NCBI RefSeq assembly: GCF_964340395.1
Contig: NC_135551.1
Coordinates: forward strand, 28,966,880-29,030,879
Origin: Glandiceps talaboti
Lineage: Eukaryota; Hemichordata; Enteropneusta; Spengelidae
Reading direction: 5' to 3'
DNA: 64,000 nt
Positions within the stretch are counted from its first letter, which is position 1. Each line of letters opens with the position of its first letter. Below are positions 17,826-33,423 of the stretch, in pieces. The translations under genes were made by a program, and so were the position numbers. Below the pieces are notes generated by a model. The model saw only the letters and a list, made by a program, of their open reading frames with translations. It did not search any database and was not told the origin of the DNA.

Positions 17826-19600
17826 GAAACATATTAGGAAATTTGATAACAAATCGATATACATATATCAAGCTTCGGGAAGTCATATATCAATGAACGG
17901 GATTTGTAACAGATACAATGAACGTCATCACCCTGTTTAGTGTCGGTGCAGAATGGCAAGCTCCCTAGTAAGTAAATCATTTGCATAATAATTTAATTTT
18001 GAAATGTCATTGAAGAGGTCCATTTAATACATACATGATGAAGATTACTGAATGGAATTTGTCAGCAAACACCAATCAACATTTTGTGTGGCCTTAGACT
18101 AAAAATGTTGACAACAAAAAGTCCAGTGTTACAGATTGACAACTGACATTTGATTTTGATTTTGATAACTGCCATTGTAATTCAAAACTCAGTTGTACAT
18201 AAATTAGACTAAGAAAACACAACCAGCAGAAATTAGTAGGAAATGGCGTCTTCATAAGCAAGTAATCGTTATTGCAAATGAAAACTGACTTACTTTGTCT
18301 TTGGAATAGTTCACTGTAAGTAGTTGTAATAGGGAACTTGCGAACCCGCCATGTTGAATGTTGCATCATGGGAAATGTGATAATAAATACTAATCAGTTA
18401 GTATTGTAAACAATGTTATTAAATTGTTTATAACCACGAATGATCAATTCATATTTAGCTTGACCAGTGTGGGTGGTTTATTTCATCGGTAACTCCAGAT
18501 AAGATATTACGATAACCACAGATAATCCCATAGTCCTTTGTGTCTGAGCATGCTCAGTCTGGATTGCAAGTTCCCTATTGTGTGTCAATGCCATGGGCAG
18601 TAGTTTAGTATTCAATGCATAATTGGTACATAGTAAAATACTATGTTATGGTCAATTGAAATATAGATGACGTAAAATATTATAATTGGTAATCTTATTT
18701 CATTTTTATTTTCAGTCTGAATTGACAAACATTCATAGCAAATGGGAAGTTAAGACAGCTTTTAAAATTTTGAGACAATAAAAGGAATAATACAATAATT
18801 GTTTTAGTTTCTTTCTTTCAATTTATTTTATCTTTTTAATTAATTGTTTTTATTTTTGAAAAAAAATATTGCTTCGACTCGAAACGAAATGTCTGTCAGA
18901 ATACCTCTTCTGTGATAGTTTGATGAAATATTTACAGACATACATGCATATAAATAACAAAAATACAACGAATTTCTTTTCTTTTTTATTTTAAATGTTT
19001 ATAAAAAATGTTAAAGGGTTGGCGGCATAAACTAGGGTGGGTCGGATCGGAAAAATATTTTTTTATTTTGCCATCGATAAAAAGAATTTTATTTTGGTGT
19101 CCGTTTTCTGGATGAAGAACACATGGAAAAATCCTGCTATTTTCACACGTCTGCTTGAAGTTATAAAGTGTCACGTCACCATCATAAATGTAAAACAGTA
19201 AATAGTATATATCCATATACGAATGGAAAGGGGTTTCCCAAGTCAGGTTCTGCATAAAAAGTGACGTATCTTTGACCCACAACTAATTACCATATAACGC
19301 GATCGAGAAACATTTGCATGGTATAATTGCCTCCACTATCCCAGGTGTCCATAATATATTAACCATGGATGGCTAAGATCAAACGGAGACAAGATAAATT
19401 GGCGTCCCTTTCGTTCATGACATCGACAATCCAGCAATGCTGGTGAATTTTTGGGATGAAATATTGACTAGTACTAGTGTTGCATTCTGTTCTTCCATCA
19501 AATAAAAACGTTACATGCATTATTCATGGTCCTTTACTAGTACGCGGATTGGTTCGGTGGTTTCTACACATGTATGTACACGTGGAGCTGAAAGTGGTCC
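17347..19600. other. 3' flank of the SDR gene and intergenic sequence
   Basis: Contains an (AAC)n tract (about 17790-17825), candidate polyadenylation signals (about 18385 and 18777), and at about 19029-19070 one copy of a dispersed motif (AAACTAGGGTGGGTCGG followed by an A/T run). No gene recognised. Confidence 0.45.
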
Positions 19601-19619
19601 TGGACGGGTCAAAAGTCAG

Positions 19620-19624
19620 TTAGC

Positions 19625-19715
<91 letters not shown>

Positions 19716-20500
19716 TTACACCTTTGCAACGGTACATAAAAAGTTATTAAATAAGATAAAATATACAGACACAGAACAAATACCCAAGACAATACAATCA
19801 AACAAAGCAACAAGAAACAAAGAATGGCACTCCCCTGTCAAATTGCATTCTTACTTAATATGTCAATAACTCTTAGTGACTCAAACTGGAATTTCGTCTA
19901 TCCCATAACGAACTTATGAATGTTTTTGTCAACTTTGTGACCTTTTCCCCAAGGGCATGGTTGACCTCCCATAAAGCCGTACTAAAAAGAATATTGAATT
20001 TAAAGTTCAGACCCCGAGAATGAAATTTACTACATACATTGTCATCACCGAAGTTTACAAATGTTTCATTTAAATGCAAGAAAAATGTATTTCTTATGTC
20101 GAGAGAAACTGGACTTATAAAAAGAAAGTGATAAATATCTTCTTTCCCTCTCGAGCAGAGTTTACAATCTCCAGACCCTTTATAATTTGTCCAATTTACT
20201 TTATTCCCTTCTATTTCAATGGAATTAGATCTGACTTTAAAGTAAAGTGAGGTGCTATGGTGATCCTCCAAATTATTTACATAGTTTTCTCTTCTGTTAT
20301 CATTTTCACCCAAGAATAGTGTTCTAAAAACTTAAAATTGTTTATGTTACGTTTAAATGATACCATCTCATTGAGGTTACTAATGGATTTATAACTATTT
20401 ATCCAATTTGTACTTGTTGGTTGTGTGGATCCATATATATGGTCTAGCCCGTTCTGCGTGAGGATATAATATACTTGCATTACAACTATCACAGTCGTTG
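19620..20500 (-). mobile_element. Non-LTR retrotransposon (LINE) 3' remnant
   Basis: On the minus strand, two overlapping frames (about 20470-20277 and 20313-19873) join through a frameshift into the C-terminal end of a LINE ORF2. It contains a C..C-type zinc-finger-like block, CKLCSRGKEDIYHFLF, typical of the region after the reverse transcriptase. Its 3' end runs into a tetranucleotide tail, seen on the plus strand as (TTTA)n at about 19624-19717. It is 5' truncated and broken, and ends within about 40 bp of the first exon of the SDR pseudogene. Confidence 0.65.
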
Positions 20501-21328
20501 TGTTTGGAACATGGCGGCACCCTTTTCTCTGGCTCGGAAAGTTGCAATTATTACTGGTAAGCAAAAAATAATAAGTCTTGTAGATAATATTGCGTTTGTG
20601 ATAGATATAGACTGTTTTCTACTGGTTTAGGTAACAGTTGTTTGAGAAATATGGCATAAACCTAGCTAAACCAGGTCAAATTTGATCAAAACGACCATGA
20701 CCCAATATCAAGACAAACCAAACTATATAGTAAGATCAGCTGAAGAAAATTAACACCTACGTCCTTTAATTACATCTCCATCTATGAGTGAGGGAGAAAA
20801 TTATCAACGATCACAGTCACAGTCATATGCCTTTGCAGTATTACGAGGTTAACCATTAGATTTGGTAACGGAGGGGAGGGGGTCGGAGTTTTCGGACAAA
20901 AAGGATGGATGTTGCTTTACGAAATTAAAAGTATGCAAATGAAACTGAGATGCAAGAAGTGTACTAGCTATCATGATGCATGTATTGAAATTAGCGTAGG
21001 ACAGGCAATCAGAGGTAACACTAACCTGATATGGAGTCGGGTATATTTTTGGTTACACTCAGAATGGTTTGTGTGTCACAGTACAATATTAGCATAATGT
21101 CCTTCATCTATGCCAGTATAATTGATTCTGTTGTGCTTCGTTTGTTCGCTTGCCTGCTTGCTTCAATTGGAGCTGCCACTAGTGTTTTGTTTGCAAAGCT
21201 TGGTGCTAATTTAGTTTTGAGTGGAAGAAATGTAGACAACTTGGAAAAGACTGGCAAAAAGATGTGAAGAAACAAGTTGTAAGGTAAGTAATGGTAGAAG
21301 ATTAACAGTGAGTAGTATTTGATTTGGT

Positions 21329-21427
21329 TTTTGTTTGTTTGTTTGTTTGTTTGTTTGTGTTTGTTTGTTTGTTTGTTTGTTTGTTTGCATGTCTGTTTGT
21401 TTGTTTGTTTGTTTGTTTGTTTGTTTG
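21329..21427. repeat. (GTTT)n tract in the SDR pseudogene
   Basis: Nearly continuous GTTT tetranucleotides with a few GTGT/GCAT interruptions. The minus-strand (KQTN)n frame is a by-product. Confidence 0.95.
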
Positions 21428-22407
21428 TGTGTCTGTTGTAAAATCACAGCCTGGGTGTGTATATATATAAACTATGAATTTGTGCAAGATGTGCACGTGT
21501 AGTTTACGATGAAAATTCAGGCAAATTTTATGATTTCGGAAAAGAAAGTACCATCCATTTCATGATCAACTTGTATACATTTTTATTGCGTCGACCAGCC
21601 AACTTTTATTTGAATATCATTTTCAGTAACTTACTGAGTCATATGACGGGAGAGATGCATATATATATACTAAGTATATGCAAAGGGCCACTTTTCCACT
21701 TTAAGACAAAATCGGTGTTAATGTGCGGCAATAATATGTAGTGGAAATCCTGGACTAATTTACATATTAGGGAGGCTCTTTTTAGTTTTATGTTTCTTAT
21801 CGTAACACCTGTCAATTGTTTTGATTATTGTTGATGATACTTTCAATTCGTTATCGTACTTGTATACTTAGCTACAGGATAGTACTTGGATGCCTTAAAA
21901 TGAAGTTTAGAATCTATGAACCACTTGTTTGATTAATTTGAAAGGTCCCGAATTTTAGTAATGAACGATAATTTTCAATCAGATGTATGCTAGTATAGTG
22001 TAGTCGCCAACTTGCCGTTAGTGACGTCGTGATTATTTTAAATCCAGAAATAGAGGGCGTCAGTTTTTCTTTATTATTTCGCATGAAATGTATGGTCGAT
22101 CGAATTATGAGAAAAATGAAAATGAAAAATGGAAATAAAAAAGGTCTGCCCTAACATTTTTGTTCTTAAGTAGTTAAACTACAAAATGGCTGCTGAGGAA
22201 CTTTGGTATATTGCTCTGAATTGCGTCAACCCTGAAAGATTGGTGTTTGTTTTCTTTCATTTCTAGCCTTTGCTTGTCACTGGTGACGTCACAAAGGAAA
22301 GTGACGTCGAAAATCTTGTTTAGAGTACATTGAAACATTACGGTCGACTAGATGTATTGGTAAGTAAAAGCCAAGTAAAGTTTACCTTTCATAAGGGGAT
22401 GGTATGT

Positions 22408-22438
<31 letters not shown>

Positions 22439-24136
22439 TTGTGTGTCATTATTTTCACAAAAACCTGAATTTCAACGAAATTGGAACACACATTCTTTGA
22501 ACAAGCTTTCCTAAACGCGTTATTGACCAGAAATAGCAGTACATTCAATTCTATGAAAATGTAATTTTACTTGTCAAAAATTCTTAAATGGCCTCCATAG
22601 TGATTGATGTACGGTAAAGCTATTTTATACTCTGCGTCATGTCATATTATCAGTTCTATCTATTTTTTAATTCCGATCCTTAAACGAAATAATTATGTTT
22701 GAAACTTATTGGCATGACATACAGTTCAGCCAGTATGTTCCATATATTACATCTAAAGTGTATGTAAAAACTCACATCCGATTAGGATTAAAATTTGGAT
22801 TATATTGAAAGCAGTTGTCTGGCAGATCTTTCGAAAAAGTTGGTACTGATGGAACAGATGAATAATCCTATCCAATATGTATGGCGCCACTCATAAGAAA
22901 GTACTTATGCGAGAACCTGGAATTGAATCATTGAATCACTGGCCGACACTTTATCGATCTTTCTTCAGCTACATATACTGCTAAAACTGGAAGACCTGCT
23001 TCAATTTTCAATAGCAAGAAATGTTGATAGGTACACCTATCTAGGCTTTAATTATCATGCAAACAGTAACAAAAGTGATGATTGTTCACAATAGGGGTGG
23101 GTCATTGTGAATTGTTTTGATGTGACGTCATTGTCTCTCATCAGGTGAACAACGCTGGTATTTTAGAAATGGGAAGTATAGAGAACACAAAGTTGGAAGG
23201 GTTCGATAGAACGATGAATATCAATGTTAGGTGAGGAATTATTCCAGCCTGAGGAATAGGGAATGTGATTTGTACCCTTAATCGTTCTACTGCTGACAAC
23301 TGACATCGATTGCAATTTATTTATGTTCTGTGTGTAGCAACAATTTCAATAGTGCTATGATGTTCGAAATATGATTGAAAATATTAAAATTTGCCATTCT
23401 TTTGCCAAATATACATCACTTACACCTGCGTGTGTATTAATAATATATTATTCTCAGATATTTTCCTTCATTCGGCCGTAAATACTCATAATCTAAGAGT
23501 ATTGTTACTAGTCGTCTTCAACTAGCTTATAGCGACACGCCGCACCGCATTGTTTGATAGCATTGTTTTTGCTATTTTGCCAGTCCCCAGTCACACAGTT
23601 TTGAAACCCACCAAGGTCTTTTCTCTCATTTTCTTTCTCTTTTGTTCTGTGTATCTATACGAATTTCTTTGAAATTCTTTCTTGTGATGTAAGCGTATCC
23701 TTTGTGTGTGGCGAGTAAATAAATCCATTGGCCACTTACGTCACTACATTGATCTACGATTTTAACATTAATGATTTAGCATTATTTTACGTTCAACATT
23801 ATTTCCAGCACTACCAAATTCATATTGTTTTGTTCTACTTTGCTTTGTTTTGTCGTGTTTTCACAGATCAGTTGTCTATCTAACATCATTAGCGGTACCC
23901 CATCTGATAAAAACAAAAGGTAACATCGTTAACATATCTAGCATCTGTGGAACTAGAGCCGTAAATACAATTTTAATGTTGGAAAATTAACAGTTTGACT
24001 CATTGTGTGGGCTTAAAATGTATTTGTATTTACTAGGACATCTGAGACTTAACATTTAATTTCATTTACACTGAATTGCATGCTTACATAAGACACCAAC
24101 TAACTCCTACTCTCTTAGCGATGCAACCTATAACAA

Positions 24137-24139
<3 letters not shown>

Positions 24140-24235
<96 letters not shown>

Positions 24236-24355
24236 CTTGGTGAGTATCAATCTGCTAAGACAGTGCTCTATACCGCAGTGGCAGAGCGCAATAGTTTTGG
24301 TAGTACTGGAACTCTTTCTTGGTTGACAACCAAGAAAGAGTTCCAGTACTACCAA

Positions 24356-24424
<69 letters not shown>
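24140..24424. repeat. (TA)n arrays around a perfect 34-bp palindrome
   Basis: (TA)n at 24140-24234 and 24361-24424. Between them, 24292-24325 and 24327-24360 are perfect reverse complements with a one-base loop (arm begins TAGTTTTGGTAGTACTGGAA). A 44-bp direct repeat (GGTGAGTATCAATCTGCTAA...) lies at 24239-24282 and again at 24428-24471. This cluster occupies the place where pseudogene exons 6-7 should be. Confidence 0.9.
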
Positions 24425-24425
<1 letters not shown>

Positions 24426-24571
24426 TCGGTGAGTATCAATCTGCTAAGACAGTGCTCTATACCGCAGTGGCGGAACTGGAACTCTTGTCTCTTGTTTATA
24501 AACAGCACACCCAGAGAGTAGAATCGAAGTTACACAAACGAAGTGGTTTGGTTGAAGAAGCCTATGCAAAG

Positions 24572-25683
24572 GTAATGATGATTTATCGAGGAGAATGTTT
24601 ATATTTACACCTGCACTAACTGCAGCTGGCACATTTTTTCATCAAATAACCAAAGTTGGTCAGTTACTTATAAAAAAAAGACATTGAATCTGCTCTTTCT
24701 CCCAATTTGTACAAACAAATACCTCCTTGAGAGAAAGAGGACTACATTATACCAGTATATCGATGGTAAAAATCGAGAAATCTGATTGGTCTAGACATCA
24801 AACTAACTTGTCTAAAATAGTGATATATGCATAGTTGGCACATGTCCAAGTTGTGATGTGCAAGCACTAAATCACCAAAACCGGTTAACGAATTATATGC
24901 GCGAGAGATATTGAGTTCACTTGTCCAAACCAACTGGTATACCAGCCCCAGGGGGTGGTTATCGCTACTACATTATACTAGTATATTGGGGGGGGGGGGG
25001 AATCAAAAGCTATGAGCTAAGATTTTGTTGTTTTAATTAGCCCCAGAATATGAATAATTTACATAAAAAGTGATCTGACACGCTATTATTATGAACGCCG
25101 TGTGTCATGCATACAACCAGAGCATACAACCATGTAGTGACTGGATTTACTTTAGCTGCTACTCGTTTTTACGGATAATCTGTACAGTTATTGACCAGTT
25201 AACCCAGTGAACTCTATCGCTCGTGCATATGTTTCGTTCACTGGTCAAAACCTCTTGGTATACCATCCCCAGGGGTGGTTTAGTATTATTTTAAATATTA
25301 TCTGTAGGTAGTGCAGACATTAATTTCCCCTAAGCAGATTTCATTACAAAATGTATTGATTGATTCTTGAAGGAAATTTTTTCAATAACATGTAAATTGT
25401 TTATGCTGCAAAATCTATATTTGACTAGTATATATCCCTTGGCAGGGATATCTGACATATTCTTTATACACGATTCATTTCAAAAACATCAAATATTTAT
25501 ATCACAAAAGGAAAGGTACTTTCATTTGAATCGTGATAGTGGTAAGATAATAAGAGTGAAGGTAACCTGAAGCAGTTATATCACTTTCCACATTTTCCAT
25601 ACAAATTCTAATTATAGCTTTTTCTGTTGTTTTGTTGCAATCATATACGGGATTGAAAAGCTGTAAGGCAATCTTTTCATTTT
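24572..25683. other. Non-coding sequence, no gene recognised
   Basis: Diverged intron-like or intergenic sequence with a G-run at about 24983 and two similar segments (about 24935-24960 and 25250-25275, CTGGTATACCA then CCCCAGGGG) that suggest an old local duplication. Confidence 0.4.
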
Positions 25684-26540
25684 TACCTCCCGTAAGGGTA
25701 CGGGAGGTATTAAAATGGGAATGTCTGTCTGTGTGTCTGTGTGTCTGTCTGTGTGTCTGTCTGTCTGTCTGTCTGTCTGTGTGTGTGCGTGTGTGTGTGT
25801 GTGTGTCATCATTTTCTAAAAATCGGCTGGCTCAATTGTAATGAAATTTGGGATATATAATCTTTAGGGTAATAGCTAGACCTGATTAGGTTTTGAGCCA
25901 GATCTGTTAATGTTTAATTAGAGAAATTTGCATATTAATGAAATCAACTAATTACACAATATCTTAAGACTGCATACTTCAATTTCAATATAATGTAGTG
26001 TATTCGTTAAACATAACAACATACATTTGTCCTATAACATTCGTTGATGTATCTTACAGCGTTAATGAATAATTTGCGTAATTAATGATTTTCGGTAATT
26101 AGGCTACATCTTAAGAATACATACTTCAATTCCAATATAATTCAGTACAAACGTTAACCATAACAATCGCATATGTCATGTAAAGCTTGTTGGTGTACCT
26201 TTCAGTGTTAATGAATAATTTGCATAATTAATGGTTCTTGGTAATTAGGCTGTATCTTACGACTGCATGCTTCAATCCCAATACAATTCAGTACATACAT
26301 TAACCACGACAAATTGTGTATGTCCTATAGAGTTAGTTGATGTACCTTACAGTGTTAATGAATAATTTGCATAATTAATGATTTTCGGTAATTAGGCTAT
26401 ATCTTAAGACTGCATTAAGCAGTATCATACACTCTTACATACATTAATCTAAGAAAGCACGCTTGTCCAAAAAACAAAGCCTGTTACCATAGTTTTTTAG
26501 TTTAATGAGTTATTTGCATAATTAGTGATTCCCTTACGGG
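25684..26540. mobile_element. Dispersed element with CTCCCGTAAG termini and internal tandem units
   Basis: Starts ACCTCCCGTAAGGG and ends CCCTTACGGGAGGCA, short inverted termini. The left end also forms a hairpin with TACGGGAGGT. After a (TGTC)/(TGTG) tract (about 25720-25806) come about four diverged units of about 140 bp, each with TTAATGAATAATTTGC, TAATTAATG and a TCTTAAGACTGCATACTTC-like segment. No coding capacity. Confidence 0.6.
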
Positions 26541-26824
26541 AGGCATTCAGTTTAAATCTGGTCTTTATTTTGTTTAGTAAGGTATTTCCAACTGCCCTCG
26601 CAGCAACTGGGACACATTTTTCATCAAATAACGAAAGATATGTTCAATAAAACTTGGTCAATTACTTATAAAAAGACATTGTATCTATCAATTAGTGGTC
26701 AATATAATCTGTAGGTAGTGTGGTAAGTTTTAATTCTTGACTGAAAACTAGGTTTTGAATCGGTCCATGTTAACACTAGTACGTACTAGTTGTAACTGGA
26801 GATTTATTTTTCGATCAGACAACC

Positions 26825-27384
<560 letters not shown>

Positions 27385-27942
27385 ACAGTAATACATTGTA
27401 ACTTAAATGTATCGTAACCCTCCAACTTTTGGATATTTTTATGTTCTTCAGAAATAGGTCAAGGACATTTTCTGGGTTTTTTTATATTCTTTAGATTTCA
27501 TGATCTCGCTATGTATTAAATAGTAAATAGATTACACTTTTGAAAACACGGTCATGTTTATGTTGCCTTTATAATTAAGCAAACCCTGTTTTACAAACCC
27601 AATTACCAGATGTCCATATTTCATACAGAAATGAAGACATTTCATCATTTTGTGAGAGTCTTTATGATTCAAAGGAACTGTTGTATACGGCTAACAGAAT
27701 GTTTTCTTGATTTCAAATATCCATAAAACCGTGCACGCTTTTTTTATTTTGCTCCGGGGAAACGTTCATAGTCACGACCCTGCAAACTGCTCTGGTCTGC
27801 GAGAATGTTATTTTGCAATGTTAGGAAGAAATAACAGTTCTGGTTTGCGAGAATGACCCTGGCCAATAAACTTAACTATACGCAAAATGTATGTCACCTC
27901 TTTGTGACAAGGCTATCAGCTATTCACGTTAATTGCATTAAT

Positions 27943-30193
<2,251 letters not shown>

Positions 30194-31420
30194 ACGACCT
30201 AAGGGCGGCCCTTTTTATTTTTCTGTTTCTCATCTCCCGACCGACCCTAATTTGCAGCTCCGACATCAGAAAAAAAAAGTTTTATTATTTCCGACCGACC
30301 CCTGAGCACAGCAAAATTGTAAGGTTCCCCATGGCGTCTTAGGCCAGTTCTGCCAAGGCCACGACCTTGCGACATTGGCCCCCTAAAATTACAAATGAAG
30401 CAATAATTTTCCCACCTTGCGTCGCTTTGGCGCATTCATTTTACGGCAGACATCAAAATTATCTAAGTCCACGGCCGGACCAGGCTCTCGATGAGACGTC
30501 GAAATGGACGTCTCTCGTCACATGTTTTGTCTACTGTCACTGTCGTGACCTCTGACCTAATCACTGACGTGTGCGAAACACTGAACTTGCTACCGGAACA
30601 TCTATCTGCCATGCCACAGCTCAGAAGCCTTCGAGAACCAAATTTATGGGACAGGTTGTGATTTTCATTTGTTGATGGGTTAAATTAAATGAGTACATGT
30701 GTATTTTGATTCCGAAAAAGCTGTGTTAGGGGATCGTGTTGCATGATGTTGACAGTGCTAGTGACACATGTGAATGTTGGGCACTGAATCAATGCGTAAT
30801 CACTGGCATGGCCACTGTAGACGGCCGATGCATGTGCGCCCGGTCAGACATGAAGAACGAACTTGTTGTGCAAATCAGAAAAAAATTAATGTAATATTTA
30901 CAGAGCATCCCAACTTTGACTTTGTTGATAGTTTTAGTTAAAGATTCAAGTTCTGAGTTTCAAGGACACCTAATGTCAGCTTTCCGTATCAATCATTGCA
31001 AGTTTACGGTACGTAACTATGATGTCATTTGATATAGCAGGACCAAATCATGATACACAGCCAGTAACGGTTAACTAATACAAAATAAATTATTTTAAAG
31101 TTAGTTTGTACGTTTTTCGTTCACATTTGGTACTTTTTAAAGTCGAGTCAGGGATTTTTTTTCTTCAAAATGTCATGAATTTGAAGAGGGAATGATAAAC
31201 ACAGCAGTGTACTAACAATTTTAAAAATGAAACAAGTGGTTACAAGTTTAGGATTTCTCAAAGTTTTTATTCAATCATATGTTCACTGTGACTTATTTTG
31301 AAGTTGCTCATTGTCCTTGTCTGAAAAAAGGGAATTATAAATTTTAGCACTGCTATTCATTGATATTCAGATAAAAAATTGTGACTACCTGGCTGTCCAA
31401 TCTTTCTAAACAATATATCA

Positions 31421-31518
<98 letters not shown>

Positions 31519-32724
31519 TTAAAATTACATAATCTTAATTGCCTTCTTTTTCTAAGGTGTAATGTGTAGTACACAATTTTAAAAAAATAGCTTACTGGGA
31601 ACTGTTATTATGAATGGAATTTTTTTATGTTGTTAGGTAATGGTCTATACGTAATGGAATATCTAATTTATATGAATATTTCCTAAACAATAATAATTGA
31701 CCCCACTCCCTGTCAAATGGCACCACTTTTTCGAACCAAGGGGCCTGTGTCCCCACTTGTTGGAAACCTTGGCAGAACACCGCCGTCTAACCCCCCCCCC
31801 TCTCACCCACCCACCCACCCAACCCCTTTGTTACGTCAGAGCAGCATGTGTCTTTCATCATGGCAGAAGCCGTTGAGGTTTGATGAGGGACAGGGCTCAA
31901 AATTAATACTGTCACGCGGTACATTTTGCTGCAATGCAATAATAGCTCAGAATATTTCCATCATTTTCAAAATTGTGCTTAAAATTGGTAAAAGTCATAC
32001 TGCATTCCTAATTTCTTGACCAGTTTTTAGCTTTAAATCAGTTGTATTATCAGGGAAATGACCGACTCCATAGCGTTTCATGACCCATGACATGCATGAC
32101 CTTTGAAGACATTCCGATGTTTACATTATTACTTTTAATTACTTTTAAACAGTAAATCCCAAAGGGGTTCTGAGTTCTAGAAATGTTTGACATGTTATCT
32201 GGTGGATTATTTTGACAAGTTCACACTGAAGAAAAATGTTTCATAGAAGTAATGGTTTATATAAATGAAAATTCATCTAGCACACTGATGACAATCACGT
32301 AAGTGTTTCAAAAAGTTACATACTAAAGTTCAAATTGGATAACTTGAAAACATTGTTAGCGATGGCAATGCCACTTTGATTAATAGGACGAATTTATTAG
32401 TACTCCTGATAAAATCATACAATAGTTCATGGCTACAGATATACACCCATCAGGATGATAAGGATTCAGTCATCTTCTTACAAAGTTGTTCTACAGACTT
32501 GTCAACCTTGCTAAAATGAAGGAAAGAGACTTGTAACAAGGAATTCAATAAAGAGAAGAGAAATGAAGTTGTATAGAGACTAACAGGACAGAAAGGACAG
32601 AGAATAGAACTGAAAAAATACATTTTTTTTCTTGCCCCCCCTTTTTTTTTATTTCGCCCGCCCGACCCGCCTGACTATTCCATTGGAGATGAGAAACAAA
32701 AAAAAAACCTCACCCTAATGAAAG

Positions 32725-32756
<32 letters not shown>

Positions 32757-32890
32757 TTTGTCACAAATGTAACTGAACTGGCCTAATTTATCTCTAGATA
32801 AAATAAATCAACCCTACTTTGTACAGCGAAATTGCTAATATGAAAAAATCATGCTTAAATCTATCCATACATGTTTTGTGTCTTTTGTTT
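30194..32890. other. Intergenic, repeats only
   Basis: No gene recognised. Contains two minus-strand copies of the dispersed GGGTCGGTCGG-plus-A/T motif (about 30238-30305 and 32630-32670), a (TA)n array (31421-31514), a C-run with CCCA repeats (about 31790-31822) and a (CA)n tract (about 32727-32755). The segment TAATGAAAGAACACACACAC recurs at the end of copy B near 38085. Confidence 0.5.
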
Positions 32891-32894
32891 TGTT

Positions 32895-33036
32895 CCGGGT
32901 GATTGCCGCCTTCTCACATGTATGAAACAAGTGGGTTATCTAGAATAGCCATAGAAACCTATTTCATCATGATGACGTAAAGTCATGTCCTTAACTTATT
33001 TTGAACACAAATAATACACCACGCTTATAAATGTTT
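32895..33036 (+). mobile_element. Older fragment of the composite repeat
   Basis: GGTTATCTAGAATAGCCATAG, GACGTAAAGTCATG and TTTGAACACAAATAAT match, with divergence, the 29355-29470 part of copy A and its equivalent in copy B. The match is interrupted by the MITE that starts at 33037. Confidence 0.5.
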
Positions 33037-33151
33037 GATGCTGAAAGAAATCACCAATGAGTGTGTTTTTTTTGTCTTGACCCTTTCTGCAAGCACATTG
33101 CTATTAAACAAGACAAAAAAAACACACTCATTGGGGATTTCTTTCAGCATC
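33037..33151. mobile_element. 115-bp MITE with 43-bp inverted arms
   Basis: Arms 33037-33079 and 33109-33151 are inverted repeats with one mismatch (arm begins GATGCTGAAAGAAATC and contains a T8 run). The direct repeat ATGTTT stands on both sides (33031-33036 and 33152-33157). It is inserted in an old copy of the composite repeat. The hairpin would be very stable if transcribed. Confidence 0.75.
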
Positions 33152-33384
33152 ATGTTTGTGTAGTACTTTATTTCGTTTAGTCATACGAGTGTAAACTATA
33201 TTTATAGTTTCTATCACCATACCTGTGGGCGATAAATTATGATAATATTATATCTATTGAACGCGTCCCGATCCGGGTCAAGGCCTTCCACTGCACTGGT
33301 CTCTGCTGAAAGAATGCCCCAGATGTAAACCGTGCACGTAAACGATAAGATAAAGTACACACTGTCTCACCCCTTGCCAGACTA

Positions 33385-33423
<39 letters not shown>

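Larger units (their letters stand above)
20511..24571 (+). pseudogene. Decayed tandem copy of the SDR gene (exons 1-5 and 8)
   Basis: Recognisable exons: 1 (20511-20556), 2 (about 21163-21283), 3 (22267-22359), 4 (23145-23230), 5 (23867-23960) and 8 (24506-24571). Exons 1, 3, 4 and 5 keep exactly the lengths of the intact gene. Damage: exon 2 has lost its acceptor and the bases for the glycine-rich cofactor loop, and carries a one-base insertion (GGCAAAAAG) that brings TGA in frame. Exon 3 has an in-frame TAG at 22321-22323 (GAG in the intact copy). Exons 6 and 7, which hold the YxxxK catalytic pair, are not found; their place is taken by (TA)n and a palindrome. The last exon lies inverted at 27060-27218. 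It cannot encode a working SDR. Exon sequences remain close to the parent, so inactivation may be fairly recent. Confidence 0.85.
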
